In this document: piece by piece, positions 12,124 to 24,867 of the stretch
Position numbering within the stretch: position 1 is the stretch's first letter
How the letters are laid out: each line of letters opens with the position of its first letter
NCBI RefSeq assembly: GCF_037042905.1
Contig: NC_087249.1
Location: forward strand, 49,630,901-49,694,900
DNA: 64,000 bases
Origin: Lytechinus pictus
Lineage: Eukaryota; Echinodermata; Echinoidea; Temnopleuroida; Toxopneustidae
Direction: 5' to 3'
The notes under the pieces: generated by a model
Seen by the model: the letters and a program-made list of their open reading frames with translations, nothing else
Told to the model about the DNA's origin: nothing
The model's database searches: none
Translations under genes and position numbers: made by a program

Positions 12124-13690
12124 TGACAAACCGTGCAAAATAAATGAGGGTGACGTTTTTTTTTATTCTGGCAAGATATCTCCCTTCTGATTTTCCCGAT
12201 ATTTTTTTTTACAAAATCCATGAGTACAGATGTGGGCTGAAGGGCCATACCCCCCCCAAAAAAAAAAAAAAACTAAATGACAAAAAAATCCAAAGAAAAA
12301 AGAAAGGCGAAAATAAAACAAGAGTTAAACGCGCAAGAAAGGGTAAAGTAATTTTCCGAATATTGTGTTAAAATCTGTCATGAAATATGATTTTTACTTT
12401 TCAGTAAAAAGGTCAAAATGTTTGCTTGCACGCTTTGCTCTCTCGGGATTTTTTAAGATTTGTTTTACACGCGCCATGTTGTGCACCCTTAAAAAAAAAT
12501 TTGCTCATAATTCACTTTTCAGCGGGAGTAGATGACGACAGCTCCCCTATATATGCTTTTCAAGAAGTTAGTGAAAATAAGGGAAAAGGGAAGAAATAAG
12601 TTTAAAGATTATCAGCAAGTGAAATATGAGTCTCGTACGTCTATATTATTCAACTAAGAAAAAAAAATAAGTCGCCTTGCCCTCTCTATCAAAATCCCTT
12701 GGCGCCGCCCCCGAGGACGGATATAATGAAGATAAGTTCTTATTAGATGAAATTGCAATTTCTAACTGGTATCAATATTTGAAGCAAATAACTGAAAATT
12801 AGCTTCATGGTTTTAACGTATAGAAATAATGGAAAGAAAATGCCACGTTACCAAACTAGAGGTGAGAGTCGGGTCAAGAAGCTAAAAAAAGGAAAAACTT
12901 TGCACCTCGAGCAAGACGTGTCCATCGTCGGTGAGAAAGTGGGTCTCACCAAGTGGGAATATGAGGTGGTACGGGAACCGTGTAAAAATGATGTTGCAAA
13001 TATTATCTTTACCAGCTTTTAAACATGATTGATATTAATTGATATTAAGGACTAATTGGGGCATTGCTTTCAAATTGAATTGATATATATTAATCATTAT
13101 CTGACCTATTAAGAGCAATGTGCAGGTAGAGGGTGTAAATAGAGACCCCTTTCCCCGAACTCGCCACGCCCTTTTGCTCTCACACCCCCTTGACACCGTG
13201 CGGCGATGCAGGAAGTAGAGGGTTAAATTTGGAAACGCTTTTCTCCCCCTTCTTTGCCCTAGCTCTCGCTATCCTCCCATTGACGCGTCAATCGAGCTGG
13301 GTCGGGGGCGTAACAAGGCAAAAAAATAATTGGGGTTTAAGGTTTGGGAATAAAATGCATTTTTCTGAAAATTCTGGAGATATGTGCTATTTTGCTTTTT
13401 AGTTATCAAAATGTCCATGGATTGTATGAGATTACCATGCAGTGATCCAATGATTGCTAATGATTTACTTCAGGATTTATAATTATAGTTGAACAAATTT
13501 CAAGGGAGGGATGCGAGCGTGCGAGTAAAATTTAGATTATGATTTTAATTGTTTACTCTTTCGTCCCATCTCTCTCCATCTCACGGAGGGTCCACTGTCT
13601 CTCTTTGTATTTTTCATATCGGTTCGCCTTTATTTTCCTTTCAGTGTGATCATCGTTCTTTCTTTATCATCCATTCGCTCCATAATTATT
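12124..13690. other. Intergenic sequence
   Basis: ORFs of 70-75 codons at 12144, 12807 and 13190 have no recognisable domain, no splice context and no unusual composition, so I do not call them. Poly-A and poly-C runs occur near 12240-12270. Confidence 0.45.
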
Positions 13691-13696
13691 CGTGGA

Positions 13697-13785
13697 GGTG
13701 CCGTGGTTGAGTGGTCCAAGATGCCTGACTGGACACATAACATTCCGGGGTTCGATACCCCAGTTATAAAAGTCCTTACTTAAGC
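13697..13785 (+). mobile_element. tRNA-derived SINE head
   Basis: This has the layout of an RNA polymerase III promoter: an A-box-like TGGTTGAGTGGT about 15 bases in, then a B box GGTTCGATACC inside CCGGGGTTCGATACCCCAG. The 5' part cannot fold into a proper acceptor stem, so it is a tRNA-related SINE head or tRNA pseudogene. It most resembles a class II (Leu/Ser) tRNA. Confidence 0.55.
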
Positions 13786-13857
13786 AAGTCATTTCTATGC
13801 ACAGGTCTTTCGTTTTATCATACATCGAGTTAGAAATGATATAGAAATCCCTGGTAT

Positions 13858-15729
13858 CGTGGGCGGAAATCCCAGGGGGGACAGGGGGGACGTGTCCCCC
13901 CTACTCAAAATAGTAGGGGGGACACAATATCAAATATCCCCCCTACTATTTTTGGTCTTTTATGATGGTAAGAAATACATCATTCTAAATCGAAATAAAA
14001 CATGTATTTGGGGACGAGTTGGGACAAGATGACCTTACTTTTGGGATAACCTTTTTTTTTTGCTTGTCAAATGTTCCCGCCCCTTGTCCCCGTAGGCGGA
14101 CCAGGGGGCCGAGGGGCCCGCCCCCCCCCCCCTCCCCCTCTTGGCGGAGCAAAAAAAAGAAAAAAGAAACAGAAAGAAAGAAGGAATAAAAGAGGGAAAA
14201 GAGAGGAGAAAATGAAGAGGACGACGAGTGCATAAAACAAGATGAGGGGAAGACTTGGAAAATAAAAAGAATCTTTCGTGCCACTATATATAACATTTTA
14301 GCTCTCGCTTCGCGCTCGCATTGCCTGTTAGGTGATTTACATATCTTGTTCAATATGGAGCTCGAATGTCAAGTTTGGAAGTCAATATACAAAACATATT
14401 TCACCTTGGAAATCGAACTTTCATTATTTTGTGTGATTAACAAATTGATTTTTAAAAAGTGCTCTGTAAAAATGTCAGTTTTATGGTCTGAATATTAACA
14501 TTTGCTGCTTGCCTTACAATTTTTCTACAAAGTGCTTGAAATATAAAGCTGAAATTGACTCTTTTTTCAGATCGGAGTATCAAAGTTTCATGATTTACAT
14601 GATTAAAGATGTACATGTATATAGAATGCTTAGATTCTAGGTCTAAATAATTTATGAAACACGCGCGCGCATGTTTATTAAGATACTCAACTTGTTCTCT
14701 ATTTAAATCATTATCCAGTTTCAGATCACAATATCAAAATATTTCTGCTCGCGCTTTGTGCTCGCATTATTAATGTGGGAAGACCCAATATTACTCATCC
14801 TTTTGTACATCATGAACAGAGTGGCCCATTTTTAGGTCTAAATCTCGTTTTTTTTTCTGCTCGCGCTTCGAGCTCGCTTCAATTATTAAATTATATAGCT
14901 ATCCTGTTCACGATTACAAAAACTGATTAGAATTTTCCATTCTTTCTTTAGAAAGTTCAAAAATTTTCAGCTTGCGCTTCGTGCTCGCATTTTTTTATTG
15001 TTGAAATATGTAACGCCTTCATGGCTAAGTGCAAGCAGTCCTTAACAGTTACCTTTTCAACAGGTACCAGTTCAAAACGTATATAAAAATTTTCTGCTCG
15101 CGCTTTGCGCTCGCATTATTAATACTCATCCTTTTCATGATTTACAAAACATGAGTAGAGTGTCTCGTTCAGTAAATATTATAGGACTAAATCTCGAAAT
15201 TTTACGCTCGCGCTTCGCGCTCGCATCAATTGTTTACTTATATACCTATTCTGCTTGAGTTTCAATTCTTTAGGTGAAAATGTCAAAAAAAAATTAGCTC
15301 GCGCTTCGCTCGCATTATTTGATTGTTAAATGCTACTTTAACAGGTATCTTTTCCATCAGTTTATTTCTGCTCGCGCTTTGCGCTTGTAGTAATTATTAA
15401 GTTGCATACACATCTTTTTCAGGATAACAAACATTGCCCAGAATGTTCAAATTTAAGGAAAAAATACATAAGATTTCCAAAAAATTAGCTCGCGCTTCGC
15501 GCTCGCATCATATAAATAAGGATTATGATACTATATATTAATTTATAAGAATAAAGCTAAGAAGTGACTAAGGAGGACTGCCCCTTCAAAGAAACAAACA
15601 AAAATCTTCTTCGAGCTGCCGATCGGGGAAAATATGGCTGAAACAAATTTCCGCCCCCCCCCCCCTATTGGCCAAGGCTGGATCCGCCCCTGTGTCCCCC
15701 CTACCTTTTGGGAGAGATTTCCGCCCCTG
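13858..15729. mobile_element. hAT-like element 1, carrying a tandem array
   Basis: The left end CGTGGGCGGAAATCCC and the right end (reverse complement) CAGGGGCGGAAATCTC form short imperfect terminal inverted repeats. Both flanks carry CCTGGTAT (13850-13857 and 15730-15737), an 8-bp target duplication as in hAT transposons. No transposase is present. Further TIR-like sequences inside (GTAGGCGGACC near 14092 and GGATCCGCCCCTG ending near 15694), with TGTCCCC on both sides, suggest a second element nested in the first. Most of the interior is the tandem array listed next. Confidence 0.7.
14295..15512 (+). repeat. Tandem array with GCTCGCGCTTCGCGCTCGC core
   Basis: About nine copies of CTCGCGCTTCGCGCTCGCAT or close variants occur near 14300, 14745, 14858, 14967, 15090, 15205, 15297, 15369 and 15486, mostly 75-125 bases apart after a larger first gap. 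The DNA between cores is AT-rich and poorly conserved, while the CpG-dense, self-complementary core is well kept. A second array in reverse orientation lies at 49180-49760 inside another hAT-like element. Confidence 0.85.
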
Positions 15730-15737
15730 CCTGGTAT

Positions 15738-16232
15738 CAAGAGTCTCGATCCCTCTGTACACCCTCCCCCCCCCCTTCCCCTCTAATAAAATCCTCCTCT
15801 CACTTCATCGCTTATCCCCATAGTTTCAAACCTCAGGCCGTAATTGGCACTCTAATCAACAAGTGGTCCTTGACAGAAGTTTAACACCGTCAAGTTCAAA
15901 CTTTGGTATTCAATCCTATTCAGCCTTGGTAGTCTGAAAATTCAGACTACTTCAGAAGGTTTCGACCGAACCGGAGATTTGAACCTACACCCCTTCCCGT
16001 TCCCTTGGCTCTGCCTCCTACCCCTCCTTTCGTTCGTAATTTCTTCACGTCATCTTGATTCGTCTCTTGAGTGAACTCACCCGAAGTGCAAAGAACGTCA
16101 TATCTTGATTACGACGTCATCATCACAGTCTGTCTGAGGATGGGCCCTACCAGGGTCCATGGTCTGAGTCGTCGCAGGCATTTTCCTGGCAGAGGGAGCT
16201 TGGTATACGCTCTAAATCTTTCCAATTTGAAA
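15738..16232. other. Intergenic sequence
   Basis: I see no gene or structured repeat. A short poly-C run lies near 15765. Confidence 0.45.
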
Positions 16233-16236
16233 TTAA

Positions 16237-16821
16237 AGGAGAATGAAACCTTTAGAATAAGATAGCTTGTGTGAAAACAGAAAAATCAAAGAAACGGATC
16301 AACGAAAGTTTGAGAAAAATCGGACAAACAATGAGAAAGTTATGAGCATTTGAATATTGCGATCACTAATGCTATGGAGATCCTCAAATTGGCAATGCAA
16401 CAAAGATGTGTGATGTCACTTGTGAACAACTCTCTCCATTACTTTAGTATATATTTCACTTAAATTGCCTCTTTTATCACATCTATCAGTAGATCATGTG
16501 TTGTTTCTATAGGAGGGCATGTAATACAGATTTTTAAAGATTACATCATGGATAAAGAGTTTGTATCGCCATAAGAAAAAGCAAAAAGAGACATTTTGAG
16601 GGTATTTTATAGTCCATCAAAGGGAAAGTTGTTCACTTGTGACATCACACATCCTTGTCGCATTGCCAATGGGAGGATCTCCATAGCATTAGTGATTGCA
16701 ATATTCAAATGCTCATAACTTTCTCATTATTTGTCCAATTTATCTCAAACTTTCTTTGCTCTTATTCTTTGATTTTTCTGTTTCGACACAAGCCTAATTG
16801 TTCCAAAGGTTTCATTCCCCT
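16237..16821. mobile_element. Palindromic MITE flanked by TTAA, copy 1
   Basis: A 585-bp element with long inverted arms. The left arm starts AGGAGAATGAAACCTTTAG and continues through AATGCTATGGAGATCCTC and TGTGATGTCACTTGTGAAC. The right arm has the complements in reverse order and ends CAAAGGTTTCATTCCCCT. TTAA lies on both sides (16233-16236, 16822-16825). TTAA duplication is typical of piggyBac-type elements, but the termini are not diagnostic. It has no coding capacity. Confidence 0.85.
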
Positions 16822-17189
16822 TTAACCTATATTGAATGAATTAAGGAATTTCGATCTATTGTATTGACATTAAAACTGTTGAAGAATCTAACTCTAATTA
16901 ATAATGTTATGATACTAGATTTCAATGATCATGATAATCATATACGATATTGATTAAATTAAAATTTGCTATACGTCCTTGATTATGATTTTATGAGATT
17001 AATTTCTACTCTATTTGCGAGAGAAAGGGCATTAATATAGGGAGTCGCATACTATCAAGAAACAATACACTCTAGTTCTACGATACAGTCACAATTAATC
17101 TTATTTTTACAGACTAGTTCCTCGTGAAATTAGTTGTTACTGCAACAAGTAGTGAAATATGACTAAAATAACAGTAACACACATCTGAC

Positions 17190-17292
17190 CAGGGACCTAT
17201 CCACGGAGGATTAGTCTATTGTTACTGGGGGTGCTGAGCATTGTTACAGCACCCCCAGTAACAATAGTTAATCCTCCGTGGCCAGGTCCATG
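17190..17292. mobile_element. 103-bp hAT-like hairpin element
   Basis: Almost the whole element is one hairpin. The left arm starts CAGGGACCTATCCACGGAGG and the right arm (reverse complement) starts CATGGACCTGGCCACGGAGG. Complementarity then runs through ATTGTTACTGGGGGTGCT to a loop of about 12 bases near 17236-17247. CATCTGAC occurs immediately outside both ends (17182-17189 and 17293-17300), an exact 8-bp target duplication. Size, terminal CA...TG and 8-bp duplication fit a minimal hAT MITE. Confidence 0.85.
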
Positions 17293-18530
17293 CATCTGAC
17301 CCTTCCATCTATAGTAATTTTTAACTGATTTAGTGTTTATAATACGTGTATAGCATATATAGCACACCTGTTACGGTCATCGTTGCCCCCTGTCGATTAT
17401 GGTTCAAACTCCGCAAACCCCTAATCAACGATGATAACCAAAGAAGACCCCTCCCTAGGATCTCAGCCCTGTCACGATCGATAACTGTATGAATGGTCAA
17501 TTTTTAGATTTTTTTTGTTTATATTTCATACAGCATAATCGCGAACGGTGTTAATTTTTTAAATTATTTTTGTAATATTTTTTGTGGCGTTTATATACGG
17601 GGGCTTCTTTTTCTACATCCCTTTAAGCTGAAGGCCCTATTCAATTCCATTTTTTTAATCATCTAAGGGGCGAACCGACATTACCCTCTTGTACTTCAAC
17701 CTCTGCTTTGTTCATATTCTTTTTCATATGAATGATTTTGATTGCTTTCTAAATTAACTTTTAATGCAGGTTATTTATTCTTTAAAGAAAAAAATGTTTC
17801 TCATGATTTATCGTTTCACAGCCACCTCTTCGATTATGCTATGCATGTTCGATATTTTCATCATTTTCAACCCTGAATGATAACTAAAACTACTTTTTAA
17901 GATTAAAAAATGACATTGTACTTCACTCTGAAATGATCAACATCTACTTTGAAACGAATTCATCGATAATCACCCCCTTGAAAGTGATTTTTGTGGGAGT
18001 GAAAAGGAACGCCAATGTCCACTTTCAACTACATCATGTACAAGTGGGTCTACATGAACTTGTGAACCGGCAATGCATGCCTTATGAAACATGACCCTAA
18101 CTGTGGCACGAGAGTTGGCCTAAATATTTTTGATCATGTAAAGGGGCGGTGCTAAGGGGGGGGGGCAGGGGTGACCGCCCCTATGGAGAAAAAACAGAAG
18201 AAGACAAGGGGGAAGAAAGAGAAGCGACAAAAAGGAGAGTATGAAATGGAGATGTATAGGTCGTTTGTCTCATTATTATCCTTGTAAATAAATTGAGAAG
18301 ACTATTAGGCCATCTTGCTCCCCCCACTAAAATACCCTACAGTGGCCACCGATTTGGAACAGGTTCACCATCGCGCATTGACCTATGCAGCTCCTAAACA
18401 CAAGCCTCATAAATCATCATTACAACTTGGACTTGATAGCGGGAAGCATCATATTCCGTTCTACATTCTCCGTAATGATTACTGAATCAGTTACCTGAAA
18501 GATTGATAGATAGGTAGGTAGGTAGGAAGG

Positions 18531-18532
<2 letters not shown>

Positions 18533-18614
<82 letters not shown>
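18533..18614 (+). repeat. (GATA)n microsatellite
   Basis: About 20 uninterrupted GATA units follow a short GGTA/GGAA run and lead into degenerate GAAA and then AATA/AATG repeats to about 18775. The minus-strand ORFs of 105-143 codons across it read Tyr-Leu-Ser-Ile repeats and are artefacts. Confidence 0.95.
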
Positions 18615-19149
18615 AAGATAGAAAGATATAAAAATATACATAGAGAGAGAAAGATGTATGAAAAATGAATAAATATATAAACAAGTAAATAATGAATGAA
18701 TAAATAAATACATGAATAAAATGAATAAATAAATAGATAAATAAATGAATGAATAAATAAACACATAAAAAAATAAATGACATTTGCTCCATTGTAAATT
18801 CCACACACTAATGGAATGACCAATTAACTTCAACCATGGATTTAAAGGCATTGGCTAACATTGATTTGACTCTTTAAAAATCTGAGCTGCGAGGTCCGCC
18901 TTGTCACCTGTGTCTGTAAAAGGTTCCAAAAATGAAGCCCAGTAAAAATCGCGCCTGAAAATCATTATTTAGTGCTCCAAAAAAGTGAAACATAGAGTGA
19001 CCGGAAACACCATCTTGATTTGATCACATACACTTATATGTTCTATTATTACATGTATTATTGGCACGATAAAAATTACACAAAATCTTCGATTATAACG
19101 TATTAAAGGCATTACTTTTGATTTTTTTTTTTGGTTTCAGAGTTTTTGT

Positions 19150-20165
19150 CTCACCTGCATAGCAGAGTGAGACTATAGGCGCCGCTTTTCCGACGGCGGC
19201 GGCGGCGTCAACACCAAACCGAAGGTTACGTTTTTGAAATAACAGCATAACTTAGAAAGTATATGAACCTAGTTCATGAAACTTGGCCATAAGGTTAATC
19301 AAGTATTACTGAACATCCTGCCTGAGTTTCATGTCACATGACCAAGGTCAAAGGTCATTTAGGGTCAATGAACTTAGACCATGTTGGGTGAATAAACATC
19401 AAAAGCTTAACCTAAGGTTAAGTTTTTGAAATGTCATCATAACTTAGAAAATATATGATTTTAGTTCATGAAACTTTGACATAAGGTTAATCAAGTGTTA
19501 CTGAACATCCTGCTTGAGTTTCACGTCACATGACCAAGGTCAAAGGTCATTTAGGGTCAATGAACTTTGGCCAAATTGGGGGTATTTGTTGAATTACCAT
19601 CATAACTTTGACAATTTATGGATCTGCCATTCATGAAACTTGGCCATAAGAGTAATCAAGTATCTTTGAACATCCCGTCCGAGTTTCAGGTCACATGACC
19701 AAGGTCAAAGGTCATTTAAGGTCAATGAACTTTGGCCATGTTGGGGGTATTTGTTGAATTACCATCATATCTCTGTTAGTGTATTGGTGTAGTTTATAAA
19801 ACGTGGACATAAGAGTCATCAAGTATCATTGAACATCTCATGCGAGTTTCAGGTCACATGACCAAAGTCAAAGGTCATTTAAGGTCATTGAACTTTGGCC
19901 ATTTTAGAGGTAATTATTAGATTGCTGTCATAACTTTCAAAGTTTATAGATATAGTGTATAAAATGTGGATATAGGGGTAATCAAGTATCACTGACAAGT
20001 TTTATGTCACATGATCAAGGTCAAATGTCAATCAACGTAGTATTGTATCATTATATGAATGGTGTTTTTTGTGAATAATTATTTTATAGTAGTTTTCAAA
20101 GTCAGCACTGCTGCTATATTGAATCGCGTGATGCAGATGAGACAGCCAGAGGCATTCCACTTGTT
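19150..20165 (+). repeat. Tandem array with GGTCAAAGGTCA units
   Basis: About five units of 150-195 bases. Each contains TCATAACTT, TTCATGAAACTTGGCCATAA, GAACATC, GAGTTTCA, TCACATGACCAAGGTCAAAG and TCAATGAACTTTGGCCA in order. The left boundary is marked by TCTCACCTGCATAGCAGAGT with a GC-rich CGGCGGCGGCGGCG, and the right by GATGCAGATGAGACAGCC, which is roughly complementary to the left end. Units diverge from left to right. Related repeats are, from general knowledge, common in marine invertebrate genomes. Confidence 0.85.
19345..20030 (+). promoter_or_regulatory. Five DR1-like nuclear-receptor half-site pairs
   Basis: AGGTCAAAGGTCA, two AGGTCA half-sites with one base between, occurs exactly at 19345-19357, 19537-19549 and 19702-19714. 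One-base variants lie at 19865-19877 and 20018-20030. DR1 is the known binding site of HNF4- and RXR-type receptors. Additional single AGGTCA or GGGTCA half-sites follow nine or ten bases later in several units. Binding is an inference from motif match only, and no target promoter is identified nearby. Confidence 0.4.
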
Positions 20166-20169
20166 AGGT

Positions 20170-23100
20170 TGATAGAGAGTCATCCTAGTACATATTTTAT
20201 CTCTCCTTTGTTTGTTTTTTATTACATGTCTATAACGTTAACTTATGCCTATCCTAAGCCTAACCCTAATTAAAACCGTATTGCAACCCTTACCCTAACC
20301 CTGTATCTTAGACAAAATAAAGCCCGGAGCAAATTTCGTGTCACGTGGATGTTACCCCCCCCCCCCCCCCCCCGTCGCAGAAATGCGTTTTACTTTAATA
20401 TATTTTCTTATATGTCCGGTCGGATGTTTTTGATGAACCCGTACAGCCTTGCATGTTGCATTTTACTCTTATGTCAACATTTTACTACCAAAGGCGTAAA
20501 ACTTTTTATGTCAATGCTAAAACGAAAGAAATACATTTACCAATGTATTTAACTGTGGAGCTTTAACATGAAAAGTACTTTAGCTCACGTGGGTTCATTG
20601 TGTTGATATTCAATACCCCTAACCCGTCACCCTATTTGATCTTTTCAGTCACAGTTTCGTTACTTTATCGACGATCCATGTGGGCAAATTATGTTGCCAA
20701 GATCAATTCTATTTTCGGAGACATGCTCACATCAGCGTGCCATAAATCCCTAGTATCAGCATATCCCGGTCTATGACGTAGCGATCGGGATTTGGGAGAC
20801 GAACTGAGGTACAGGTGCCCCAATTCTAAAACAAAAAAAACCCCGCCAAAATGAAAGGGCGGAGCAGGGGCAGAGGCGGGGAAGGAATATGATCATGACG
20901 AAAGGAAGGAAGAAAATAATCGAAAACCCAGTGATGTCAGGACAAAAAGATTCCCTACAGTCTTAAACAGGATAAAACAAAATCATCAACTTTTTGAGAA
21001 ATATTGTGTCCGACCCCCCAAAAAGTGGTCAAAATCAACCGAAATTCTAGCAAGTGCTAACGAATACTTTGTTTCTTAAAATTACCGTCAAATTGACCAA
21101 TACTTTTTTTTTTATTTGAGACAAGACACATTCAACAACACATTTGGGGCCAGAATATTTTTAGAGTATAGTTTTAACAATTTTGAGGGAACTGTACACT
21201 TTTGGTACAGTGCACAACTTTTAAATATATCCTACGAGCAAAGCAAGTGAGCCTATATTTCAATGTTTCGTAGGTGATTTATATTTTTATAGTGTGGCAC
21301 CTGCCATAAGAATGATAAGGATAAGGTATCTAATAGCACAATAAAAGAATTTCCATTTAGGAAAGGGTCTAAAAGAATTTAAACAAAGTTGGGAACGAAC
21401 GGGGAGGGAGACTCCACCCCCGACCTATGATTACGACAGGATAAAAAAAAATTGTGACCTATTTGGATAGGCATACATGAAACTACCACTTGAAAGAAAA
21501 AAGAAAGAAAAGAAAGTGAACAGCGAAAATAGACACGGAAAGAGGGAGTCGGGAGGGGGAGGTCATTGGTCCCAACCCACCCTCTCCCACCAATCAGTGC
21601 CCCCTCCCCCTCATTACTTGCCGGTTAATTTATCTAACACACACCACCACTTCCCCCATCATCTTTTAGAAAGTTATGTACCCGGAGATCGGAATGGTTA
21701 ATTGAATTGTAAACCGAGCAGAGAGTTGACGGCCAGGAGCTTCACCAGCATGTTCACTTGCAGAGGTAGAAAATGTTGACAAAAAGGATTAAGTGGGAAA
21801 TGAATGTCTCGATCTCAGATTTCTTCTTTTCAAAATATTCACGGCAGTATTCCAACCAATACAGGATTTTTTTAATCTTTCTAAAGTTGGTTTCCACATT
21901 TTCTGGATTTAGAATGCTATATTTAATTCAATGTTTAGTAAAAGGCGATGCCGTTTGTAAGAAATCATAGAATTAGAATATACAATTAATCGGTCTTACT
22001 GACAAGTAAAACTGAAAGAGCCTTGATGACTTGAAAAAAAAAGGCTGTTAACATCATGGATAGTTCTCTATTGTTAAATCCCCATAAAATACTCTAGACA
22101 TTGCTAAACATTAAGAGGTTGCTAATTACATGAACATATAGTGACTGCAGTTAAGCAAGAATTAAAAAACATGTCAATATTTACACAAATATTTTGGGGA
22201 GATAGGAGGTAATTACAAAGTTTTTCTAACAGAATGGATGATAAAATCAACGAAACAAATACATTTTCCTTTATATTTAATTCAAGAACAAAGACAAAGA
22301 TACGAAGTTTCGATTTCAGCTTGTCTTTCAATGCAAGCTAGCTTTCGCGAGATATGCCAACAATTTTCTAAACTGTTTTAGAGAGCTTTTTACTGAAATG
22401 AGAGGATGAAGACGCTTGCCAAGACCGAATATCATCTAATAAATAATTCAACCAACACACTTAAGTGATTACCAGTGTGAAGCAGGTTTGATTAGATGCA
22501 GGAAATAATAAATGTCAGTTGAAAAGGTTGAAAGATATCTCACCTGATTTCAGCTGTACGACGAAAGTAATGTAGGATAGTTTGCGTCTTTTGGAATTAC
22601 AAACGACCAACGGAAAATGTTTGCAAGCAATATTTGGAAAATGTTGAAAAAGGCAAGAAATAGAGACAATGTACTAGTTGCAATCAATATTTTAGAACAT
22701 GTGTTTGATATAGATCTTTAGTTACATGATAACGAGCGTTGTGTCCATTCACTTTTATATTGGAAAATTTGAATTATCAAGAATTGGTCCAGACCATACA
22801 TGAAGTAAGCTAAAACAAATTATTTATATAAAATGTAGTTGCCATTAAATGGCATGATTTTACCATCCATGATTTGACAAAATTAAATGAGTTTTGCATG
22901 ATTTTTTTGTTGTTCGGTTTTGGGGGAGGCTCCAGGTATTGCTGTGATAGGTGGGGTGGAGGGGGGGGGGGGTTGTCGACAAGTGGTAACATTAAATCAT
23001 ATATCTCTCATTTTTACTCTCGTTTCTTCTCCTCTTCCTTTTAATCCCTATTTTTCTCCTCTTGTTTTCTTTTTCCTATACGACTTGAAAGTTTATATAG

Positions 23101-23500
23101 GGGCGGTCACCTGTCCCGCCCCCCCCCCCCCACCGCTCGGTTTGTGTCAAGGGGAAACACCTCAGTTTTTAAACAAGTGGCAGGGTTGCGATAGGTCATT
23201 AATTTGAGGGGGGTCGAGTCGAGCCATTTAAGGGTTCAAGTCGAGTCACTGTACAAATGTCAGTGGGAACGAGTCGTGGAATAGGCCTACTGCTGGAGTC
23301 ACTCGAGTCATGACTTGATTAAACCCCCGACGAGAGGTAGTCTGAACTGGGACTTTCGTATAGTAGGTGTGATACCATGAAGTTACAGTATATCGGATCC
23401 ATGGTGATTTCAAAAACTATACGAAACCCTCCACCATCTGCCGTTCGTCGGCAGATGGTTTAGTTACAATAAAACCATCTAAGAATTGGCAACTCTTTAA
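20170..23500. other. Anonymous sequence with homopolymer runs
   Basis: No gene is seen. The stretch holds long poly-C or poly-G runs near 20355, 22965 and 23120 and a few degenerate CCCTAA motifs near 20260-20300. ORFs are under 100 codons with no recognisable domain. Confidence 0.45.
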
Positions 23501-23504
23501 TCAA

Positions 23505-24305
23505 GCCTTCTGATCAAGTGAGAAACCTTGGAGTAGTGTTTGATTCCTCACTTACAATGGAGCAGCATGTCACAGGCACTTCCAAGGCTGCCTGTATCTC
23601 TATCCGTAATCTTGGAAGGATCCGCAAGCATATGTAACTAAGAAAGTTGATGAACTCCTTGTTCATGCCTTTGTAACAACCCGACTGGACATTTGCAACT
23701 CAATTTTGACTGGTTTGACTCAACATCAACTGCACAGACTTAAGCGTCTGCAGAACATGGCCGCACGTCTTGTGTCCCTTCAAAGAAAGAGAGTCCACAT
23801 TACTCCAATTCTGCGTGACCTACATTGGCTGCCTGTCAACCAAAGAATAAACTTGGGGTCCTCGTATTTAAAGCGCTCAACGATAAATCTCCACCCTACA
23901 TATCAGAGCTCTTATCTCAGCATAGACCAACACGCAGTCTCAGATCAGCAGATCAAGCATTGCTGACATAATCTCTCAGCCACACAACTTGGGGTGACAG
24001 AGCCTTCTACATCTCTGGACCAAAGCTGTGGAATAGCCTTCCTCAATTTATCAGGAGAGCAGAGACCCAATCAACTTTTGAGTCTTACCTGAAGACTTTT
24101 CTGTTCCCCACTCCAACATTATTGCAAGAATAACTCAATTGTAGCATTACTAGTACAGTACTTGAACTGAATGATGATCCTAAGCACTGTTTAAAGACAT
24201 TGAAATTTGTGAGATATTTCCTATTTTTGAGCAAGCGCCATGAGCGCCCAGCTGAGGCGGATACCGGCGCTATACAAGAACCCATCATCATCATCATCAT
24301 CATCG
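23505..24305 (+). pseudogene. Decayed CR1/L2-like LINE, reverse transcriptase 3' end
   Basis: Conceptual translation in several frames gives hallmarks of the C-terminal end of non-LTR retrotransposon ORF2: VRNLGVVFDSSLTMEQHV, then RLKRLQNMAARLVS, then ILRDLHWLPVNQRI, later a region like GDRAFYISGPKLWNSLPQ, then an STFESYLKTFLF-like end. This order is typical of CR1/L2-clade elements. Stops and frameshifts break it, the catalytic YxDD region is absent (5' truncation), and the 3' end closes with an (ATC)n run at 24282-24304, as expected for a LINE tail. It is dead and not functional. Confidence 0.8.
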
Positions 24306-24867
24306 GGTATATCAAGAGTATAGGGGGTGTGAAAGGGTGGTCGAGGAAAACCATCCTAGGCAGACGTGATCATTAAAAAAATGAAAGCGAGAGTGTATAG
24401 AGAGGGGAATGGGAAAAGGGTGGGGGGCAGGTAGACGCACATGCCCATAGCAGACACACAGAGAGGGGGTGGGGGAAGACGGGGGCTATCAAGGCACTCG
24501 AAAACAGAGAGCGAAGCAACCAAACTGACTATGAAGGCGCGGTTTGCATTTTGATATTGTAGGATTATGATCCCGACTCATGGATAAGTCGGTGGATTTT
24601 TGTTTACACGAAAATTTTCGATAATAGATAAAGATTTCGGGGACTGTCCCCGCCCCCTTTTTGAGCTAATGTCATGCGTGGGTGAATGTTCTTATCCCTT
24701 AAAACTTTTGTCCAAAAGCTGCAGAGTCCCGAACATCTGCAAAAAAACACCTAAAGTCTAGTACAATATTATTCAACAAAAAATTGTAAATAGTGAAAAA
24801 GGAGTGATGGGTTCACCCTAATCTATAAGTTTGTAATCTGCCGTGTCTTTGACGTGTCCAGAGATAC
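24306..24867. other. Intergenic sequence
   Basis: No gene or structured repeat seen. Purine-rich near 24390-24490. Confidence 0.4.

Larger units (their letters stand above)
16826..19145. other. Anonymous AT-rich sequence
   Basis: It contains the small hAT-like hairpin (17190-17292), a GC-rich patch near 18143-18182 in which GGGGCGGT and ACCGCCCC are complementary, and the GATA microsatellite. No gene seen. Confidence 0.45.

Noticed and set aside
13985..14353. 122-codon minus-strand ORF
   Set aside because: It spans hAT-like element sequence, homopolymers and the start of the tandem array. No domain is visible.
14295..15512. Regularly spaced short repeats reminiscent of a CRISPR array
   Set aside because: The DNA is animal nuclear sequence, the spacing varies (about 75-450 bases), the spacers are related to each other in the second array, and no cas gene exists. 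A transposon-borne tandem repeat explains it.
18420..18851. Minus-strand ORFs of 105-143 codons with Tyr-Leu-Ser-Ile repeats
   Set aside because: Translation of the GATA microsatellite and neighbouring AATA repeats in all three frames.
20260..20305. CCCTAA-like words suggesting an interstitial telomere
   Set aside because: Only three or four degenerate copies without a continuous run, so chance or a very decayed remnant.
23706..23966. 86-codon ORF as an independent gene
   Set aside because: It is one surviving frame of the decayed LINE reverse transcriptase; the homologous reading continues in other frames on both sides.
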